Notes: generated by a model not told the origin, from the sequence alone. Shown: positions 37,587 to 46,164, counted from the first letter of the stretch. The stretch: 64,000 bases of DNA from Flavobacterium sp. LC2016-01 (GCF_009711135.1 NZ_WMIC01000001.1:558001-622000), one strand, 5' to 3'. A program made the numbers and translations.

Positions 37587-38369
37587 TTATACTTTTTTGA
37601 CTTTCTTTAAAGCCTCTTTATAATATTCGTTTGCTTTTTCCCAATTTATATGTTTGTAAAAAGCATCAACATAACTTCCTTTTCGGTTTTGATAATCAAG
37701 ATAATAGGCATGTTCCCATAAATCAATTGCTAAAATTGGAGTTCCCGGAATCAAAGCATTTTTCATTAAAGGATTATCTTGATTGTCTGTTGTTGTAATC
37801 TGCAGTTTACCATATCGGTCTACAACAAGCCAAACCCATCCAGAACCAAATTGTTTTTCCGCCTGTGCTTTAAATTGATTTGTCAAGTTGTTAAAAGATC
37901 CAAATTCCTTGTTGATAGAACTGGCAAGTGTATCTTTTGGTGTTTGTTCTTTTGGTGTCAGGAGATTAAAATACATGGTGTGATTATAATATCCTCCAGC
38001 ATTTTGACGAAGTTTAGCATTGCTGAGATCCATTTTCTTTAAAATATCCTCCAACGGCATATTTTCGTACTCAGTTGAAACAATCTCTTTGTTTAGATTA
38101 TTCGTATAAGTAACATAATGCTTAGAATAATGTGTTTCAAGAGTAAGAGAACGAATATCTGGCGCTAAACCATCATAACCGAAAGGCAGTTTGGTAAGTT
38201 CAAATGAACCAGGTGCAATCGTAACTTGATCAGGAGATCCAATAGTGATTTTTTCTTCTTTCGTCGGCAAAGGCACTTCCACAACTTCAGTAAGTTTATT
38301 ACTGTCATTACAAGAAAATAATACGAAAAATGAAGCTATAATGCCAAAACGAGTAATGTTTTTCTTCAT
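37587..38369 (-). CDS. Fe/Mn superoxide dismutase, lipoprotein form
   Basis: The 260-residue protein has a lipoprotein signal (MKKNITRFGIIASFFVLFSC, Cys20) and a roughly 45-residue linker before a complete SOD domain. Metal ligands are visible: His in L-E-T-H-Y-S-K-H-Y, His in G-G-Y-Y-N-H-T-M-Y-F, and Asp and His in A-I-D-L-W-E-H-A-Y-Y. Iron/manganese SODs are normally cytosolic; the signal places this one in the envelope, where it could protect lipids from superoxide. It is the last gene of the cdsA-psd-ACBP run, 8 bp after the ACBP stop codon. Confidence 0.92.
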   Translation of the reverse strand: MKKNITRFGIIASFFVLFSCNDSNKLTEVVEVPLPTKEEKITIGSPDQVTIAPGSFELTKLPFGYDGLAPDIRSLTLETHYSKHYVTYTNNLNKEIVSTEYENMPLEDILKKMDLSNAKLRQNAGGYYNHTMYFNLLTPKEQTPKDTLASSINKEFGSFNNLTNQFKAQAEKQFGSGWVWLVVDRYGKLQITTTDNQDNPLMKNALIPGTPILAIDLWEHAYYLDYQNRKGSYVDAFYKHINWEKANEYYKEALKKVKKV

Positions 38370-38377
38370 AATGTAAT

Positions 38378-38647
38378 TTATTTCGATGTTAGTGAATTGA
38401 TGATCTCGATATAACTTTCTTTTGCTTCTTCAATTGAAATATGGCTGATCTGCATCCATGCATTTGTTTTGAAGGCATCTCTTAAATCAAAATTCTGCGA
38501 TTGATTATAGACTGCTGTACCAAAAGTTGCTTGCTTGTAATAGGCATAAAGTCGTAACTGCACATCTTGAGGCAGTGAGGCCTGTGTCATTTTTAAAGCA
38601 TTTTCAACAGCCTCTGCGAACCGTGTATCTAAATCTTTTTCAGCCAT
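38378..38647 (-). CDS. Acyl-CoA-binding protein
   Basis: An 89-residue four-helix ACBP-family protein: D-T-R-F-A-E-A-V-E at the start, then L-R-L-Y-A-Y-Y-K-Q-A-T-F-G with the ligand-contacting Tyr/Lys residues, and a C-terminal A-K-E-S-Y-I-E-I-I helix. The W-K/G motif of eukaryotic ACBP is partly altered (N-A-W-M-Q). It carries long-chain acyl-CoA in the cytosol and suits the adjacent phospholipid genes. It starts at the base after the psd stop codon, with no gap. Confidence 0.85.
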   Translation of the reverse strand: MAEKDLDTRFAEAVENALKMTQASLPQDVQLRLYAYYKQATFGTAVYNQSQNFDLRDAFKTNAWMQISHISIEEAKESYIEIINSLTSK

Positions 38648-39301
38648 TTAAGCTTTTGTAGCTATAATTGTTTTTCCGCCAATTGCTTTTTGGCCTAAAA
38701 CCACATCAATTGGAGTACCTAAAGGTAAAAATAAATCTACTCTCGAACCAAATTTAATGAAACCGGCATCAGTTCCTTGAACAACCTGCATTCCTTCTTT
38801 AGCGTAATTTACAATTCTTCGTGCCAAAGCTCCAGCAATTTGTCTGTAAAGAACTGCTCCAAAAGTATCATTTTCGATTACCACTGTAGTTCTTTCGTTT
38901 TCTTCACTTGCTTTTGGGTGCCACGCTACCAAAAATTTCCCAGGATGATATTTGCTGAATTTTATTACTCCGTCCATAGCGTAACGCGTTACGTGAACGT
39001 TTATTGGCGACATGAAGATAGAAACTTGTAAACGTTTATCTTTAAAAAATTCACCTTCATAAACTTCTTCAATAACCACAACTTTTCCGTCAACTGGAGC
39101 AAGTATGTGATCGCTGTTGCGAATTGCAATTCTTTTTGGGTTTCTGAAAAACTGCAAAATAATAATCAAAACTACTACGCCAGCAATTTGAACAAGCATT
39201 CTCAGCCAGGCAATATCAATAAATTTTTCAGCAATAAGCAGTACAGCAACAGCAAAAATAGTACCTAGTAAAATGGATGGTCCTCCTTCTTTATGAAACA
39301 T
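38648..39301 (-). CDS. psd: Phosphatidylserine decarboxylase
   Basis: Makes phosphatidylethanolamine from phosphatidylserine. The 217-residue protein starts at MFHKEGGPSILL (39301), which is the usual N-terminus; the frame extends 17 codons further upstream into cdsA without family similarity. Two N-terminal hydrophobic segments anchor it. The pro-enzyme cleavage site is the Gly-Ser in F-I-K-F-G-S-R-V-D, giving the pyruvoyl group, as in the short archaetidylserine-type Psd. It overlaps the end of cdsA by 11 bp, which indicates coupling. Confidence 0.92.
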   Translation of the reverse strand: MFHKEGGPSILLGTIFAVAVLLIAEKFIDIAWLRMLVQIAGVVVLIIILQFFRNPKRIAIRNSDHILAPVDGKVVVIEEVYEGEFFKDKRLQVSIFMSPINVHVTRYAMDGVIKFSKYHPGKFLVAWHPKASEENERTTVVIENDTFGAVLYRQIAGALARRIVNYAKEGMQVVQGTDAGFIKFGSRVDLFLPLGTPIDVVLGQKAIGGKTIIATKA

Positions 39302-40181
39302 AATATAAAATTTGATAAAATAAAAATATAATTGGTGATACAAATATAACACTATCTAAGCGATCTAGAATGCCTCCATGTCCTGGCATAATTGAACCAC
39401 TGTCTTTTACGCCAGCAATTCGTTTAAATTTGGATTCTATTAAGTCTCCAATTGTACCAAAAATGCTTACAATTATAGCAATTATGGTCCAGATTAAAAT
39501 GGATTTATTGCTAAACTCAGGAGTTGGCTGAATGTATAATTTTGATATTAAGAAACCGGCAAATGCGGCAAATACAGCACCGCCTAAAAAACCTTCGATT
39601 GTTTTTTTAGGTGAAACACGTTCGAATAATTTATGTTTTCCTATAGATTTTCCGACCAAATAGGCAAAAGTATCATTGGTCCATATTAAAATGAATAATC
39701 CAAGAATGATTTTCGGATTATAATCATTAGCACCAAAAGAAATTTTTACAATAAAAACAAAAGGCAAAGTAATGTATCCTAATAAGTACAAATATTTAGA
39801 AGAAGTACTTATTTTTTGTACCGAATCATAAAATAAGAATAGAATACATTTTATGGATATAACTAGCGTAACGGCAAGAAGTATTAAATCTAATTGCTTG
39901 ATATTGATGGTTAAATCAAGATTTGAGCTCAATGCGCTATTTAAATAATCAGTAGTTTGTTTGTTATAATGACTGATCAGTATAATTACAGAAAATAGAA
40001 GTGTTCCAAATAAAATAGAAAATATTTTATTCAGGCTTACTAGATTGGAAAATTCGTAAATTGTAATAATTAAGAAAATACCAAAAAGAACAATAAAGCT
40101 TTCAGTTGAAAACAGAATAGAGGTAAGCAGTAAAGCGATATAAACAGCACCAGAAATGGTTCTCTTCAGTGTTTCGTTCAT
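39291..40181 (-). CDS. cdsA: Phosphatidate cytidylyltransferase
   Basis: Forms CDP-diacylglycerol from phosphatidate and CTP. The 296-residue protein has about eight hydrophobic segments. It carries the CDP-diglyceride synthetase signature near the C-terminus: S-K-F-K-R-I-A-G-V-K-D-S-G, P-G-H-G-G-I-L-D-R-L-D-S, with the upstream K-K-T-I-E-G-F-L-G-G block. It lies 1 bp after the LUD-domain gene and overlaps psd, so the run provides consecutive steps of phosphatidylethanolamine synthesis (phosphatidylserine synthase is not present here). Confidence 0.94.
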   Translation of the reverse strand: MNETLKRTISGAVYIALLLTSILFSTESFIVLFGIFLIITIYEFSNLVSLNKIFSILFGTLLFSVIILISHYNKQTTDYLNSALSSNLDLTINIKQLDLILLAVTLVISIKCILFLFYDSVQKISTSSKYLYLLGYITLPFVFIVKISFGANDYNPKIILGLFILIWTNDTFAYLVGKSIGKHKLFERVSPKKTIEGFLGGAVFAAFAGFLISKLYIQPTPEFSNKSILIWTIIAIIVSIFGTIGDLIESKFKRIAGVKDSGSIMPGHGGILDRLDSVIFVSPIIFLFYQILYYVS

Positions 40182-40182
40182 C

Positions 40183-40788
40183 TTAAAGATCTTCTAAAAG
40201 CAATAAATAAAGATTTTTTGCAACACTTCCGTATTGAGTAAAATCTTCCTCTTTTGCCTTTTCGAAATATTTTATAGTGGTAATGTTGGTAGGATAGTCT
40301 CTTTCGTATTTGCGTTTAATTGCGCTTAAGCCGTCGCTTTTCATTGGCAGAATTTGGCTTGTAGTGGCAATTATGACAATGTTTGCAGGAAGTTCGTTAG
40401 GTTTGTCTTGTCTGATTTGTTTAGAGGAAAACAAAATTGAACCTTCATCGGCAATTAAATTTTCACATGAAGCCAATAAAAATTTAGGATTTCTAGGTGA
40501 AATATGAGGCAGTTTATTTTCTTCTAATAAATGAAAAAGACCTGGTTCGTAACATAAAACTTCATTTTCAAACCAATCATTTTCTTCTAAAATATTTTCA
40601 AATTGTTCAGCAACTTCTTGTGTGTTTTCACAATACAAAAATTTACCGCCATTTTTTTTGAAATTAAAAATGAATTGTTCGTCTATAGATAAATGACTGT
40701 TCTGAATAGGATTTCCTCCATATTCGCTTTCACTTTCTTCATCCGAAGCGGCATCACTGGAACCAAATATTTTTTTGAAAAAATTCAT
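40183..40788 (-). CDS. LUD-domain protein (LutC/YkgG-like)
   Basis: The 201-residue protein has an acidic linker (residues 10-25) and a LUD domain: C-E-N-T-Q-E-V-A, then the A-D-E-G-S-I-L-F-S-S-K-Q segment and N-I-V-I-I-A-T-T-S-Q, matching the second half of LutC proteins. LutC takes part in lactate oxidation with LutA and LutB, but neither is nearby. In this position, between ftsH and cdsA, it probably has another role. It is cytosolic. Of the run it is the member least explained by function. Confidence 0.82.
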   Translation of the reverse strand: MNFFKKIFGSSDAASDEESESEYGGNPIQNSHLSIDEQFIFNFKKNGGKFLYCENTQEVAEQFENILEENDWFENEVLCYEPGLFHLLEENKLPHISPRNPKFLLASCENLIADEGSILFSSKQIRQDKPNELPANIVIIATTSQILPMKSDGLSAIKRKYERDYPTNITTIKYFEKAKEEDFTQYGSVAKNLYLLLLEDL

Positions 40789-40833
40789 TTTTATATGAAA
40801 TACTTTACATGTTAATTGAAAACGTTCAAAGAT

Positions 40834-40876
40834 AAAAAAATCTTAATTCAAAAGGCTATTTTGAATTAAGATTTTA
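40834..40876 (-). terminator. Hairpin after ftsH
   Basis: AAAATCTTAATTCAAAA and TTTTGAATTAAGATTTT pair perfectly around GGCTA and are flanked by A/T runs. It may end or attenuate the ftsH message before the LUD gene, so the downstream genes could also have their own promoter. Confidence 0.75.
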
Positions 40877-40902
40877 AAAAATATTACATATTTCTGAATT
40901 AT

Positions 40903-42828
40903 TTACGAAACCACTTCTTCCAGATTTTTGTCAAAAGTACGTTTTCCGAAAATAGTTTCTAAGTCATCTTTAAAAATAACTTCTTTCTCTATTAAGATAT
41001 CAGCAAGCTGATTTAACTTGTCTTTATTTTCTTCAAGAATTTGAATAGCTCTTTGGTATTGTCCTTCAATTAATTCTGAAATTTCAGCATCAATAATTTT
41101 TGCTGTTTCGTCAGAATATGGTTTAGAGAAGTTGTATTCGCTTTGTCCGCTTGAATCATAATAAGTAACATTCCCGATTTTATCGTTCAAACCGTAAATC
41201 GTTACCATTGCACGAGCTTGGCGTGTTACTTTTTCTAAATCACTTAATGCACCAGTTGAAATTCTGTCAAAAGTTACTTTTTCAGCCGCTCTTCCGCCCA
41301 TAGTAGCACACATTTCGTCTAACATTTGATCTGTTCTAACGATTTGTCTTTCTTCTGGAAGGTACCAAGCAGCTCCTAAACTTTGTCCGCGAGGAACAAT
41401 AGTTACTTTAATAAGCGGTGCAGCATGCTCTAACATCCAGCTTACAGTTGCGTGACCAGCTTCGTGAATCGCGATTGCTCTTTTTTCTTCTGGAGTAATG
41501 ATTTTATTTTTCTTCTCAAGACCACCAATGATTCTGTCAACTGCGTCAAGAAAATCTTGTCTGTCAACAGCAGTTTTATTGTTACGAGCAGCAATTAATG
41601 CAGCTTCGTTACAAACATTAGCAATATCAGCACCAGAGAAACCTGGAGTTTGTTTTGCTAAGAAGTCTAAATCAAGACCTTCAATTTTTTTGATAGGAGC
41701 CAAGTGAACTTTAAAGATTTCAGCTCTTTCGCGAATGTCTGGTAAGTCAACAAAAATTTGTCTGTCAAAACGTCCAGCACGCATTAAAGCTTTATCAAGA
41801 ACATCAGCTCTGTTTGTTGCAGCTAAAACAATTACGTTTGAGTTTGTACCAAAACCATCCATTTCTGTCAGTAATTGGTTCAGAGTATTTTCTCTTTCGT
41901 CGTTTCCGCCAGACATATTGCTTTTTCCTCTAGCTCTACCTACAGCATCAATTTCATCAATGAAAATGATAGCAGGAGATTTTTCTTTTGCCTGTTTGAA
42001 TAAATCACGTACACGTGACGCACCAACACCAACAAACATTTCAACGAAATCAGAACCTGACAATGAGAAGAAAGGTACTTGAGCTTCGCCGGCAACAGCT
42101 TTTGCAAGCAAAGTTTTACCAGTTCCCGGAGGACCTACAAGTAAAGCTCCTTTTGGAATTTTACCTCCTAAGTTGGTATATTTTTCAGGGTTTTTAAGGA
42201 ATTCAACAATTTCTTGAATTTCTTCTTTAGCACCTTCTAGACCTGCAACATCTTTAAATGTTGTTTTGATATCTGTTTTTTCATCAAAAAGCTTAGCTTT
42301 TGATTTTCCAATATTAAAAATCTGTCCGCCTCCGCCAGCGCCTCCGCCAGACATTTTACGCATAATGAAAATCCATACACCAATAATAATGATGATTGGA
42401 AGCAAGCTGATTAAAATATCGCTCCAATTGTTTTTTTGAAGAAAATTGAAATCTTTTAGTTTTCCTTCGCCAACTGCTTTTTCAAGTTTAGTCTGGAAAA
42501 TTTGATCGTTACCAATTTCTAAAGTATAATGTGGTCCTTTGTTAGGATTTTTGAAAATATCTTTAGAAACTTTCTCGTTTGCTTTATCTTTAAGAGCTGC
42601 AGCAGTCAAGTAAACTTCGGCTTCAGCTTTATTATAAACGATTACTTTTTCAATTTGACCTTTTTCTAATAACGTATTGAATTTAGAAGAAGTCAATTGA
42701 GCAGGTTCGCTTAAGTTAGATCCTCCGGTTGCAAAACTTATAAATAAAAAAACTAAAAGTATTGCGGTATATATTAACCAAGGACTTATTTTAAATTTAT
42801 TCGGATTTGGATTATTATCTTTAGCCAT
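40903..42828 (-). CDS. ftsH: ATP-dependent zinc metalloprotease FtsH
   Basis: A 641-residue membrane-bound AAA protease. Membrane segments are at about 16-34 and 143-158 with a periplasmic domain between. Walker A is G-P-P-G-T-G-K-T, Walker B I-I-F-I-D-E-I-D, second region of homology N-R-A-D-V-L-D-K-A-L, and the zinc site H-E-A-G-H near residue 464. A G-G-G-A-G-G-G-G linker precedes the AAA domain. It degrades misfolded membrane proteins and in many bacteria controls lipid balance. It lies 15 bp after rsfS. Confidence 0.97.
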   Translation of the reverse strand: MAKDNNPNPNKFKISPWLIYTAILLVFLFISFATGGSNLSEPAQLTSSKFNTLLEKGQIEKVIVYNKAEAEVYLTAAALKDKANEKVSKDIFKNPNKGPHYTLEIGNDQIFQTKLEKAVGEGKLKDFNFLQKNNWSDILISLLPIIIIIGVWIFIMRKMSGGGAGGGGQIFNIGKSKAKLFDEKTDIKTTFKDVAGLEGAKEEIQEIVEFLKNPEKYTNLGGKIPKGALLVGPPGTGKTLLAKAVAGEAQVPFFSLSGSDFVEMFVGVGASRVRDLFKQAKEKSPAIIFIDEIDAVGRARGKSNMSGGNDERENTLNQLLTEMDGFGTNSNVIVLAATNRADVLDKALMRAGRFDRQIFVDLPDIRERAEIFKVHLAPIKKIEGLDLDFLAKQTPGFSGADIANVCNEAALIAARNNKTAVDRQDFLDAVDRIIGGLEKKNKIITPEEKRAIAIHEAGHATVSWMLEHAAPLIKVTIVPRGQSLGAAWYLPEERQIVRTDQMLDEMCATMGGRAAEKVTFDRISTGALSDLEKVTRQARAMVTIYGLNDKIGNVTYYDSSGQSEYNFSKPYSDETAKIIDAEISELIEGQYQRAIQILEENKDKLNQLADILIEKEVIFKDDLETIFGKRTFDKNLEEVVS

Positions 42829-42843
42829 TAGAAAAATTTTTCT

Positions 42844-43215
42844 TTAGTATTTGTTTTCGATTGTAGTTATTTTGGCGTCACCCCAAAGGCTTTCGATATT
42901 ATAGTATTCACGTATGTGTTTTTGGAAAACATGTACCACGATATGCACATAATCCATCAGAACCCATTCTGCGTTGTCGGTTCCTTCTACGTGCCAAGGT
43001 TTATCTTTTAAGTCTTTAGATACTGTTTTTTGAATAGAGTTTACGATGGCGTTAACTTGGGTATTTGAAGATCCATTGCAAATGACAAAGTAGTCACATA
43101 CAGCCGTATCTATTTCTCTTAAGTCAAGAATATCGATATCATTTCCTTTTACTTCTTCAATCCCTTTGATTATGTTCGCCAGCAGAACATCATTATTAAT
43201 AGTCTTTTTCGCCAT
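42844..43215 (-). CDS. rsfS: Ribosome silencing factor RsfS
   Basis: A 123-residue DUF143 protein. Conserved features are visible: D-I-L-D-L-R-E-I-D, V-C-D-Y-F-V-I-C-N-G-S-S-N-T-Q, P-W-H-V-E-G, W-V-L-M-D-Y-V-H-I-V-V-H-V-F and the C-terminal R-E-Y-Y-N-I-E-S-L-W. It binds ribosomal protein L14 and prevents subunit joining when nutrients are scarce. It is the first gene of the rsfS-ftsH pair; birA is divergent upstream. Confidence 0.95.
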   Translation of the reverse strand: MAKKTINNDVLLANIIKGIEEVKGNDIDILDLREIDTAVCDYFVICNGSSNTQVNAIVNSIQKTVSKDLKDKPWHVEGTDNAEWVLMDYVHIVVHVFQKHIREYYNIESLWGDAKITTIENKY

Positions 43216-43257
43216 GAATTATTTTTATGAATTTGTAAAGTTACCAAATTTTGTGAT

Positions 43258-43265
43258 TATTTTTG
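43258..43265 (+). promoter_or_regulatory. Possible birA promoter -7 box
   Basis: TATTTTTG matches TAnnTTTG, 43 bp before the birA start. TTTG occurs 22 bp upstream, a little longer than the usual spacing. Confidence 0.4.
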
Positions 43266-43308
43266 AACCTTAACAAAATATTAAATTAAGTTAATTTAAA
43301 TTACTTAG

Positions 43309-44049
43309 ATGAAGCTAATCAAACTCGATGCCATAGATTCTACAAATGACTTTCTTAAAGCGTTATCAAGCCAGGATGAACTTGATAATTTTACTGTGGT
43401 AACGGCTGAAAATCAGACAAAAGGAAAGGGGCAAATGGGCTCAAAGTGGCAGTCAGAATCAGGTAAAAACTTAATTATGAGTGCCTTGGTAAAGGATTTT
43501 ATCTATAGTAATGAAGAGGTTTTTAATTTAAGCTTAATAGTTTCATTGAGTGTAATTGAAGTTTTAAAATCGTTAAATATTCCTGATTTAAGTATAAAAT
43601 GGCCAAACGACATTATGTCATACAATAAAAAAATTGGTGGCATACTAATCGAAAATACCATCAAAAGTGATGGCAGAATCGTGTCAGTAGTCGGATTAGG
43701 ACTTAATGTCAATCAGACTAATTTTGATGAATTGCCAAATGCTTCTTCATTGGCAGTCATTTTAGGGAGTTCTCTTGATAAAAATCTTTTGCCAGAATTA
43801 ATCATAGAGAAAATACAGCAGAAAATCGAATCTTGGGAATCAAATTCTTCATTTTTTTGGGAAGAATATTTTAATACTTTGTTCCGAAAAGGTGTTCCAA
43901 TGCCTTTTAAAAATCTTGATCCTAATTCGTCTGGACAAAATTTTATGGGAATTATTCAAGGCGTTTCTTCAATTGGAAAATTGCAGGTTTTGCTTGAAGA
44001 TGATTCGGTTTCAGAGTTTGATATTAAAGAAGTTCAGATGCTTTATTGA
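43309..44049 (+). CDS. birA: Biotin--[acetyl-CoA carboxylase] ligase
   Basis: A 246-residue enzyme that activates biotin with ATP and attaches it to carboxylase. Motifs: S-T-N-D-F near residue 11, the biotinyl-AMP loop G-K-G-Q-M-G-S-K-W (the usual GRGRxGR, changed), K-W-P-N-D-I near residue 97, and K-I-G-G-I-L-I-E. There is no N-terminal DNA-binding domain, so unlike E. coli BirA it should not act as a repressor. Divergent from rsfS. Confidence 0.93.
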   Translation: MKLIKLDAIDSTNDFLKALSSQDELDNFTVVTAENQTKGKGQMGSKWQSESGKNLIMSALVKDFIYSNEEVFNLSLIVSLSVIEVLKSLNIPDLSIKWPNDIMSYNKKIGGILIENTIKSDGRIVSVVGLGLNVNQTNFDELPNASSLAVILGSSLDKNLLPELIIEKIQQKIESWESNSSFFWEEYFNTLFRKGVPMPFKNLDPNSSGQNFMGIIQGVSSIGKLQVLLEDDSVSEFDIKEVQMLY

Positions 44050-44050
44050 T

Positions 44051-44085
44051 AAGATTCTGAGATACTGAGTTGCTAAGATTCTGAG
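44051..44085. repeat. 8-bp array (NNNCTNAG), downstream of birA
   Basis: Four units ATTCTGAG, ATACTGAG, TTGCTAAG, ATTCTGAG follow the birA stop codon by a few bases, between convergent genes. Confidence 0.7.
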
Positions 44086-44091
44086 TTTTTC

Positions 44092-44751
44092 TTAACTCGG
44101 ATTAATTATTGTTTTTGCTTTTGGCTCTATTTTTTTGTTCCGATAAATGATATAAAAAGTACCTAAAATTGATGGAGCAATCCAAGCAATTAAACTGCCA
44201 ATTCCCAATCCGGCTACTATGTAGGCTGTAATTGAAGCTATTAAAGCGCCAACCATTTTTCCAATGTGTTTTGACAGCCAGTTTCTATTGGTTTCTGAAA
44301 AGTTTCTGTAGAAAATAAAATCTTTAACGGTCATAAAAAGTCCAAATCCGCCAAAAAAAGTAAATAATATTCCGTTTGCAATGTTGTTTAACTGGCAGTA
44401 CAAGCCAATTGAAATCATAACGGCAGAAAAGAACAGCATAGTTCCTGAAATTATTTTATCTAATAAGTCGGCTTTAGGTTTAGTTTTAAAACCTAAAGCT
44501 CTGTTTCCAGAAATAACAAGGTAAATAGTAAATAAGCCAATTAAGAACAGGAAAATATTTTGATGTTTTGGCATCCAGCAAATTGGCAGAGAAATTAGAG
44601 AACTGGTTATCATTCCGATAGAGAATAATTTCCCCATTCTTTTATGAAGTTTTCCGCCTTTTTTAACGACAATACTTCCAATTCCTGTAATTAGCCCAAT
44701 TCCGCCAAAGAAAGCGTGAATGTAAATTAAAATCTTAATAGCTGGTTCCAT
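44092..44751 (-). CDS. Multi-pass membrane protein, DUF2306-like
   Basis: The 219-residue protein has about seven hydrophobic segments and short loops. His residues line the first segment (I-Y-I-H-A-F-F-G-G), and H-K-R-M-G-K-L-F follows in the first loop, then H-Q in the second and S-K-H-I-G-K-M-V later. Such histidines resemble DUF2306-type or cytochrome-like integral membrane proteins. No catalytic assignment is possible. It is a single gene, convergent with birA. Confidence 0.65.
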   Translation of the reverse strand: MEPAIKILIYIHAFFGGIGLITGIGSIVVKKGGKLHKRMGKLFSIGMITSSLISLPICWMPKHQNIFLFLIGLFTIYLVISGNRALGFKTKPKADLLDKIISGTMLFFSAVMISIGLYCQLNNIANGILFTFFGGFGLFMTVKDFIFYRNFSETNRNWLSKHIGKMVGALIASITAYIVAGLGIGSLIAWIAPSILGTFYIIYRNKKIEPKAKTIINPS

Positions 44752-44857
44752 TTTGATATGTTTTAGTTTGATGATTCAAACTTCCATCAATATTTCAATG
44801 GAGAATAATTTTTGTTTCTGAACTGTGTTTTTTTCAGGATGAAATGTTTTTTTGGAA

Positions 44858-44892
44858 GGTTCTAAGTTGCTAAGATTCTAAGGTTCTAAGGT
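44858..44892. repeat. 8-bp array (NNNCTAAG)
   Basis: Units GTTCTAAG, TTGCTAAG, ATTCTAAG, GTTCTAAG run in perfect phase in the gap between the SRPBCC-like gene and the membrane protein gene. Confidence 0.7.
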
Positions 44893-44922
44893 TTTTTGCT
44901 TTGCCGTGAAATAAATGGGCAT

Positions 44923-44954
44923 AAAAAAAGTCCAATCGTTTAGATTGGACTTTT
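44923..44954 (-). terminator. Terminator after the SRPBCC-like gene
   Basis: AAAAGTCCAATC and GATTGGACTTTT form a 12-bp stem around GTTTA, with an A run that becomes a T run on the minus strand. Confidence 0.88.
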
Positions 44955-44987
44955 CATTTATAATTCACAATTAATAATTCACCATTA

Positions 44988-45380
44988 TTAAAGCTTGTTC
45001 ATGTTGTTTGCCAGAGTTTCAATAAACTTACTGATTGGTCCTTTGATCATCATTGCCATCATAGCGTTAAATTCACCTTCAAAAAATAACTGAACGGCAC
45101 TTTCTGAATCAGAAACACTGTCAATATTTGAAGTCAAAGTAAATGGAAGTTTATCACTTGCAGCACCCAGAACGATTTTGTTTGGAGCTACTTTGTCTTT
45201 CATTTTTAATTTGATTTCCGGCATACCTTTCAATCCAAAAATAAAAGCATCTTCACCAATTACTTCGAATTTGGCGATATTATCCGGCATTAATTTTTCA
45301 AAATTCTTAACATCAGTCAATTGATCAAATAAATCTTGAGCTGATTTCTGAACAGTAACTTTTGGACTTTCTAAGTTCAT
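44988..45380 (-). CDS. SRPBCC (START-like) family protein
   Basis: A 130-residue protein with the pattern of small lipid/ligand-binding SRPBCC proteins: an N-terminal strand, helix D-L-F-D-Q-L-T-D-V-K-N-F-E-K-L-M-P-D, several strands, and a long C-terminal helix (G-P-I-S-K-F-I-E-T-L-A). No signal peptide. Ligand unknown. It lies between repeats on the 5' side and a terminator on the 3' side. Function cannot be given. Confidence 0.78.
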   Translation of the reverse strand: MNLESPKVTVQKSAQDLFDQLTDVKNFEKLMPDNIAKFEVIGEDAFIFGLKGMPEIKLKMKDKVAPNKIVLGAASDKLPFTLTSNIDSVSDSESAVQLFFEGEFNAMMAMMIKGPISKFIETLANNMNKL

Positions 45381-45395
45381 ATTGTTTTTTGTTTT

Positions 45396-45463
45396 TTAAC
45401 GCAAAGGGCGCAAGGTTTTTTTCTAAGTTTTATCTTTAAATTGCGCAAAGATCGCAAAGCTGT
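45396..45463. repeat. GCAAAG-type repeat in the pyrE-SRPBCC gap
   Basis: AACGCAAAGGGCGCAAGG and TTGCGCAAAGATCGCAAAGC are degenerate units of the 8-bp CAAAG class, here 130 bp upstream of nothing coding except the small SRPBCC gene start at 45380. Confidence 0.55.
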
Positions 45464-45515
45464 ATTTAATTAGAAATTTCAAAAAAGAGCGGAGCGGTTT
45501 TTTAAAATCTAAAAT

Positions 45516-46160
45516 CTATTCCTGTCCCCAAGTTGATGGGCTTATGCTCCATTCTTGCAAGGTAGATTGCTGGTCTTCAGTAATATATTGTTTTTGAACC
45601 GCTAAATCCAATAGATTTTCATAGTTGCTCAAAGTATATAAATCAATATTAGCATTTTTGAAATTTTCTTCGGCAACTCCAAAGCCATATGTAAAAATTG
45701 CCGCCATACCTTTAATATTTGCACCTTCATTACGCAAAGCTTCAACAGCTAATAAACTGCTGTTTCCAGTACTAATTAAATCTTCGACAACCACAACATT
45801 TTGGCCTTTTTGTAAAAAACCTTCCACTTGGTTTTGTCTTCCGTGTTTTTTAGCTTCCGGACGCACATATACAAACGGCAATCCAAGGCTTTCAGCAACC
45901 AGAATACCAATTCCAATCGCTCCAGTAGCAACACCGGCAATTACGTCAGGTTTTCCAAATTGTTTTTCAATATTCTTTGCAAACTCATCACGAACATAGT
46001 TTCGGATGATCGGAAATGAAAGAATTAACCTATTATCGCAGTAAATAGGAGATTTCCAACCAGAAGCCCATGTAAAAGGATTTTCGGGATTCAATTTAAT
46101 TGCATTTATTTGCAAAAGCAATTCGGCTGTTTTTTCGGCAGTATCTTTATTAAAAATCAT
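45516..46160 (-). CDS. pyrE: Orotate phosphoribosyltransferase
   Basis: Makes orotidine monophosphate from orotate and PRPP in pyrimidine synthesis. The 214-residue protein has the phosphoribosyltransferase PRPP loop V-V-V-V-E-D-L-I-S-T-G-N-S near residue 119 and R-P-E-A-K-K-H-G-R with the catalytic lysine. The start at M-I-F-N-K-D-T (46160) is chosen over the frame start at 46193, because a TTTG-N18-TACATTTG promoter ends 4 bp before this ATG; the transcript is therefore probably leaderless. The Nudix gene diverges from 8 bp away. Confidence 0.94.
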   Translation of the reverse strand: MIFNKDTAEKTAELLLQINAIKLNPENPFTWASGWKSPIYCDNRLILSFPIIRNYVRDEFAKNIEKQFGKPDVIAGVATGAIGIGILVAESLGLPFVYVRPEAKKHGRQNQVEGFLQKGQNVVVVEDLISTGNSSLLAVEALRNEGANIKGMAAIFTYGFGVAEENFKNANIDLYTLSNYENLLDLAVQKQYITEDQQSTLQEWSISPSTWGQE

Positions 46161-46164
46161 AGTA

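Noticed and set aside
41735..42082. 115-residue antisense frame in ftsH
   Set aside because: It is fully inside a well-supported gene and reads as a shadow of its codon pattern.
44988..45380. Cell-wall or cyclase function for the SRPBCC-like protein
   Set aside because: The fold is likely, but ligand and activity cannot be derived, so no function was assigned.
45625..45999. 124-residue antisense frame in pyrE
   Set aside because: Shadow of pyrE on the other strand; no own start signals or similarity.
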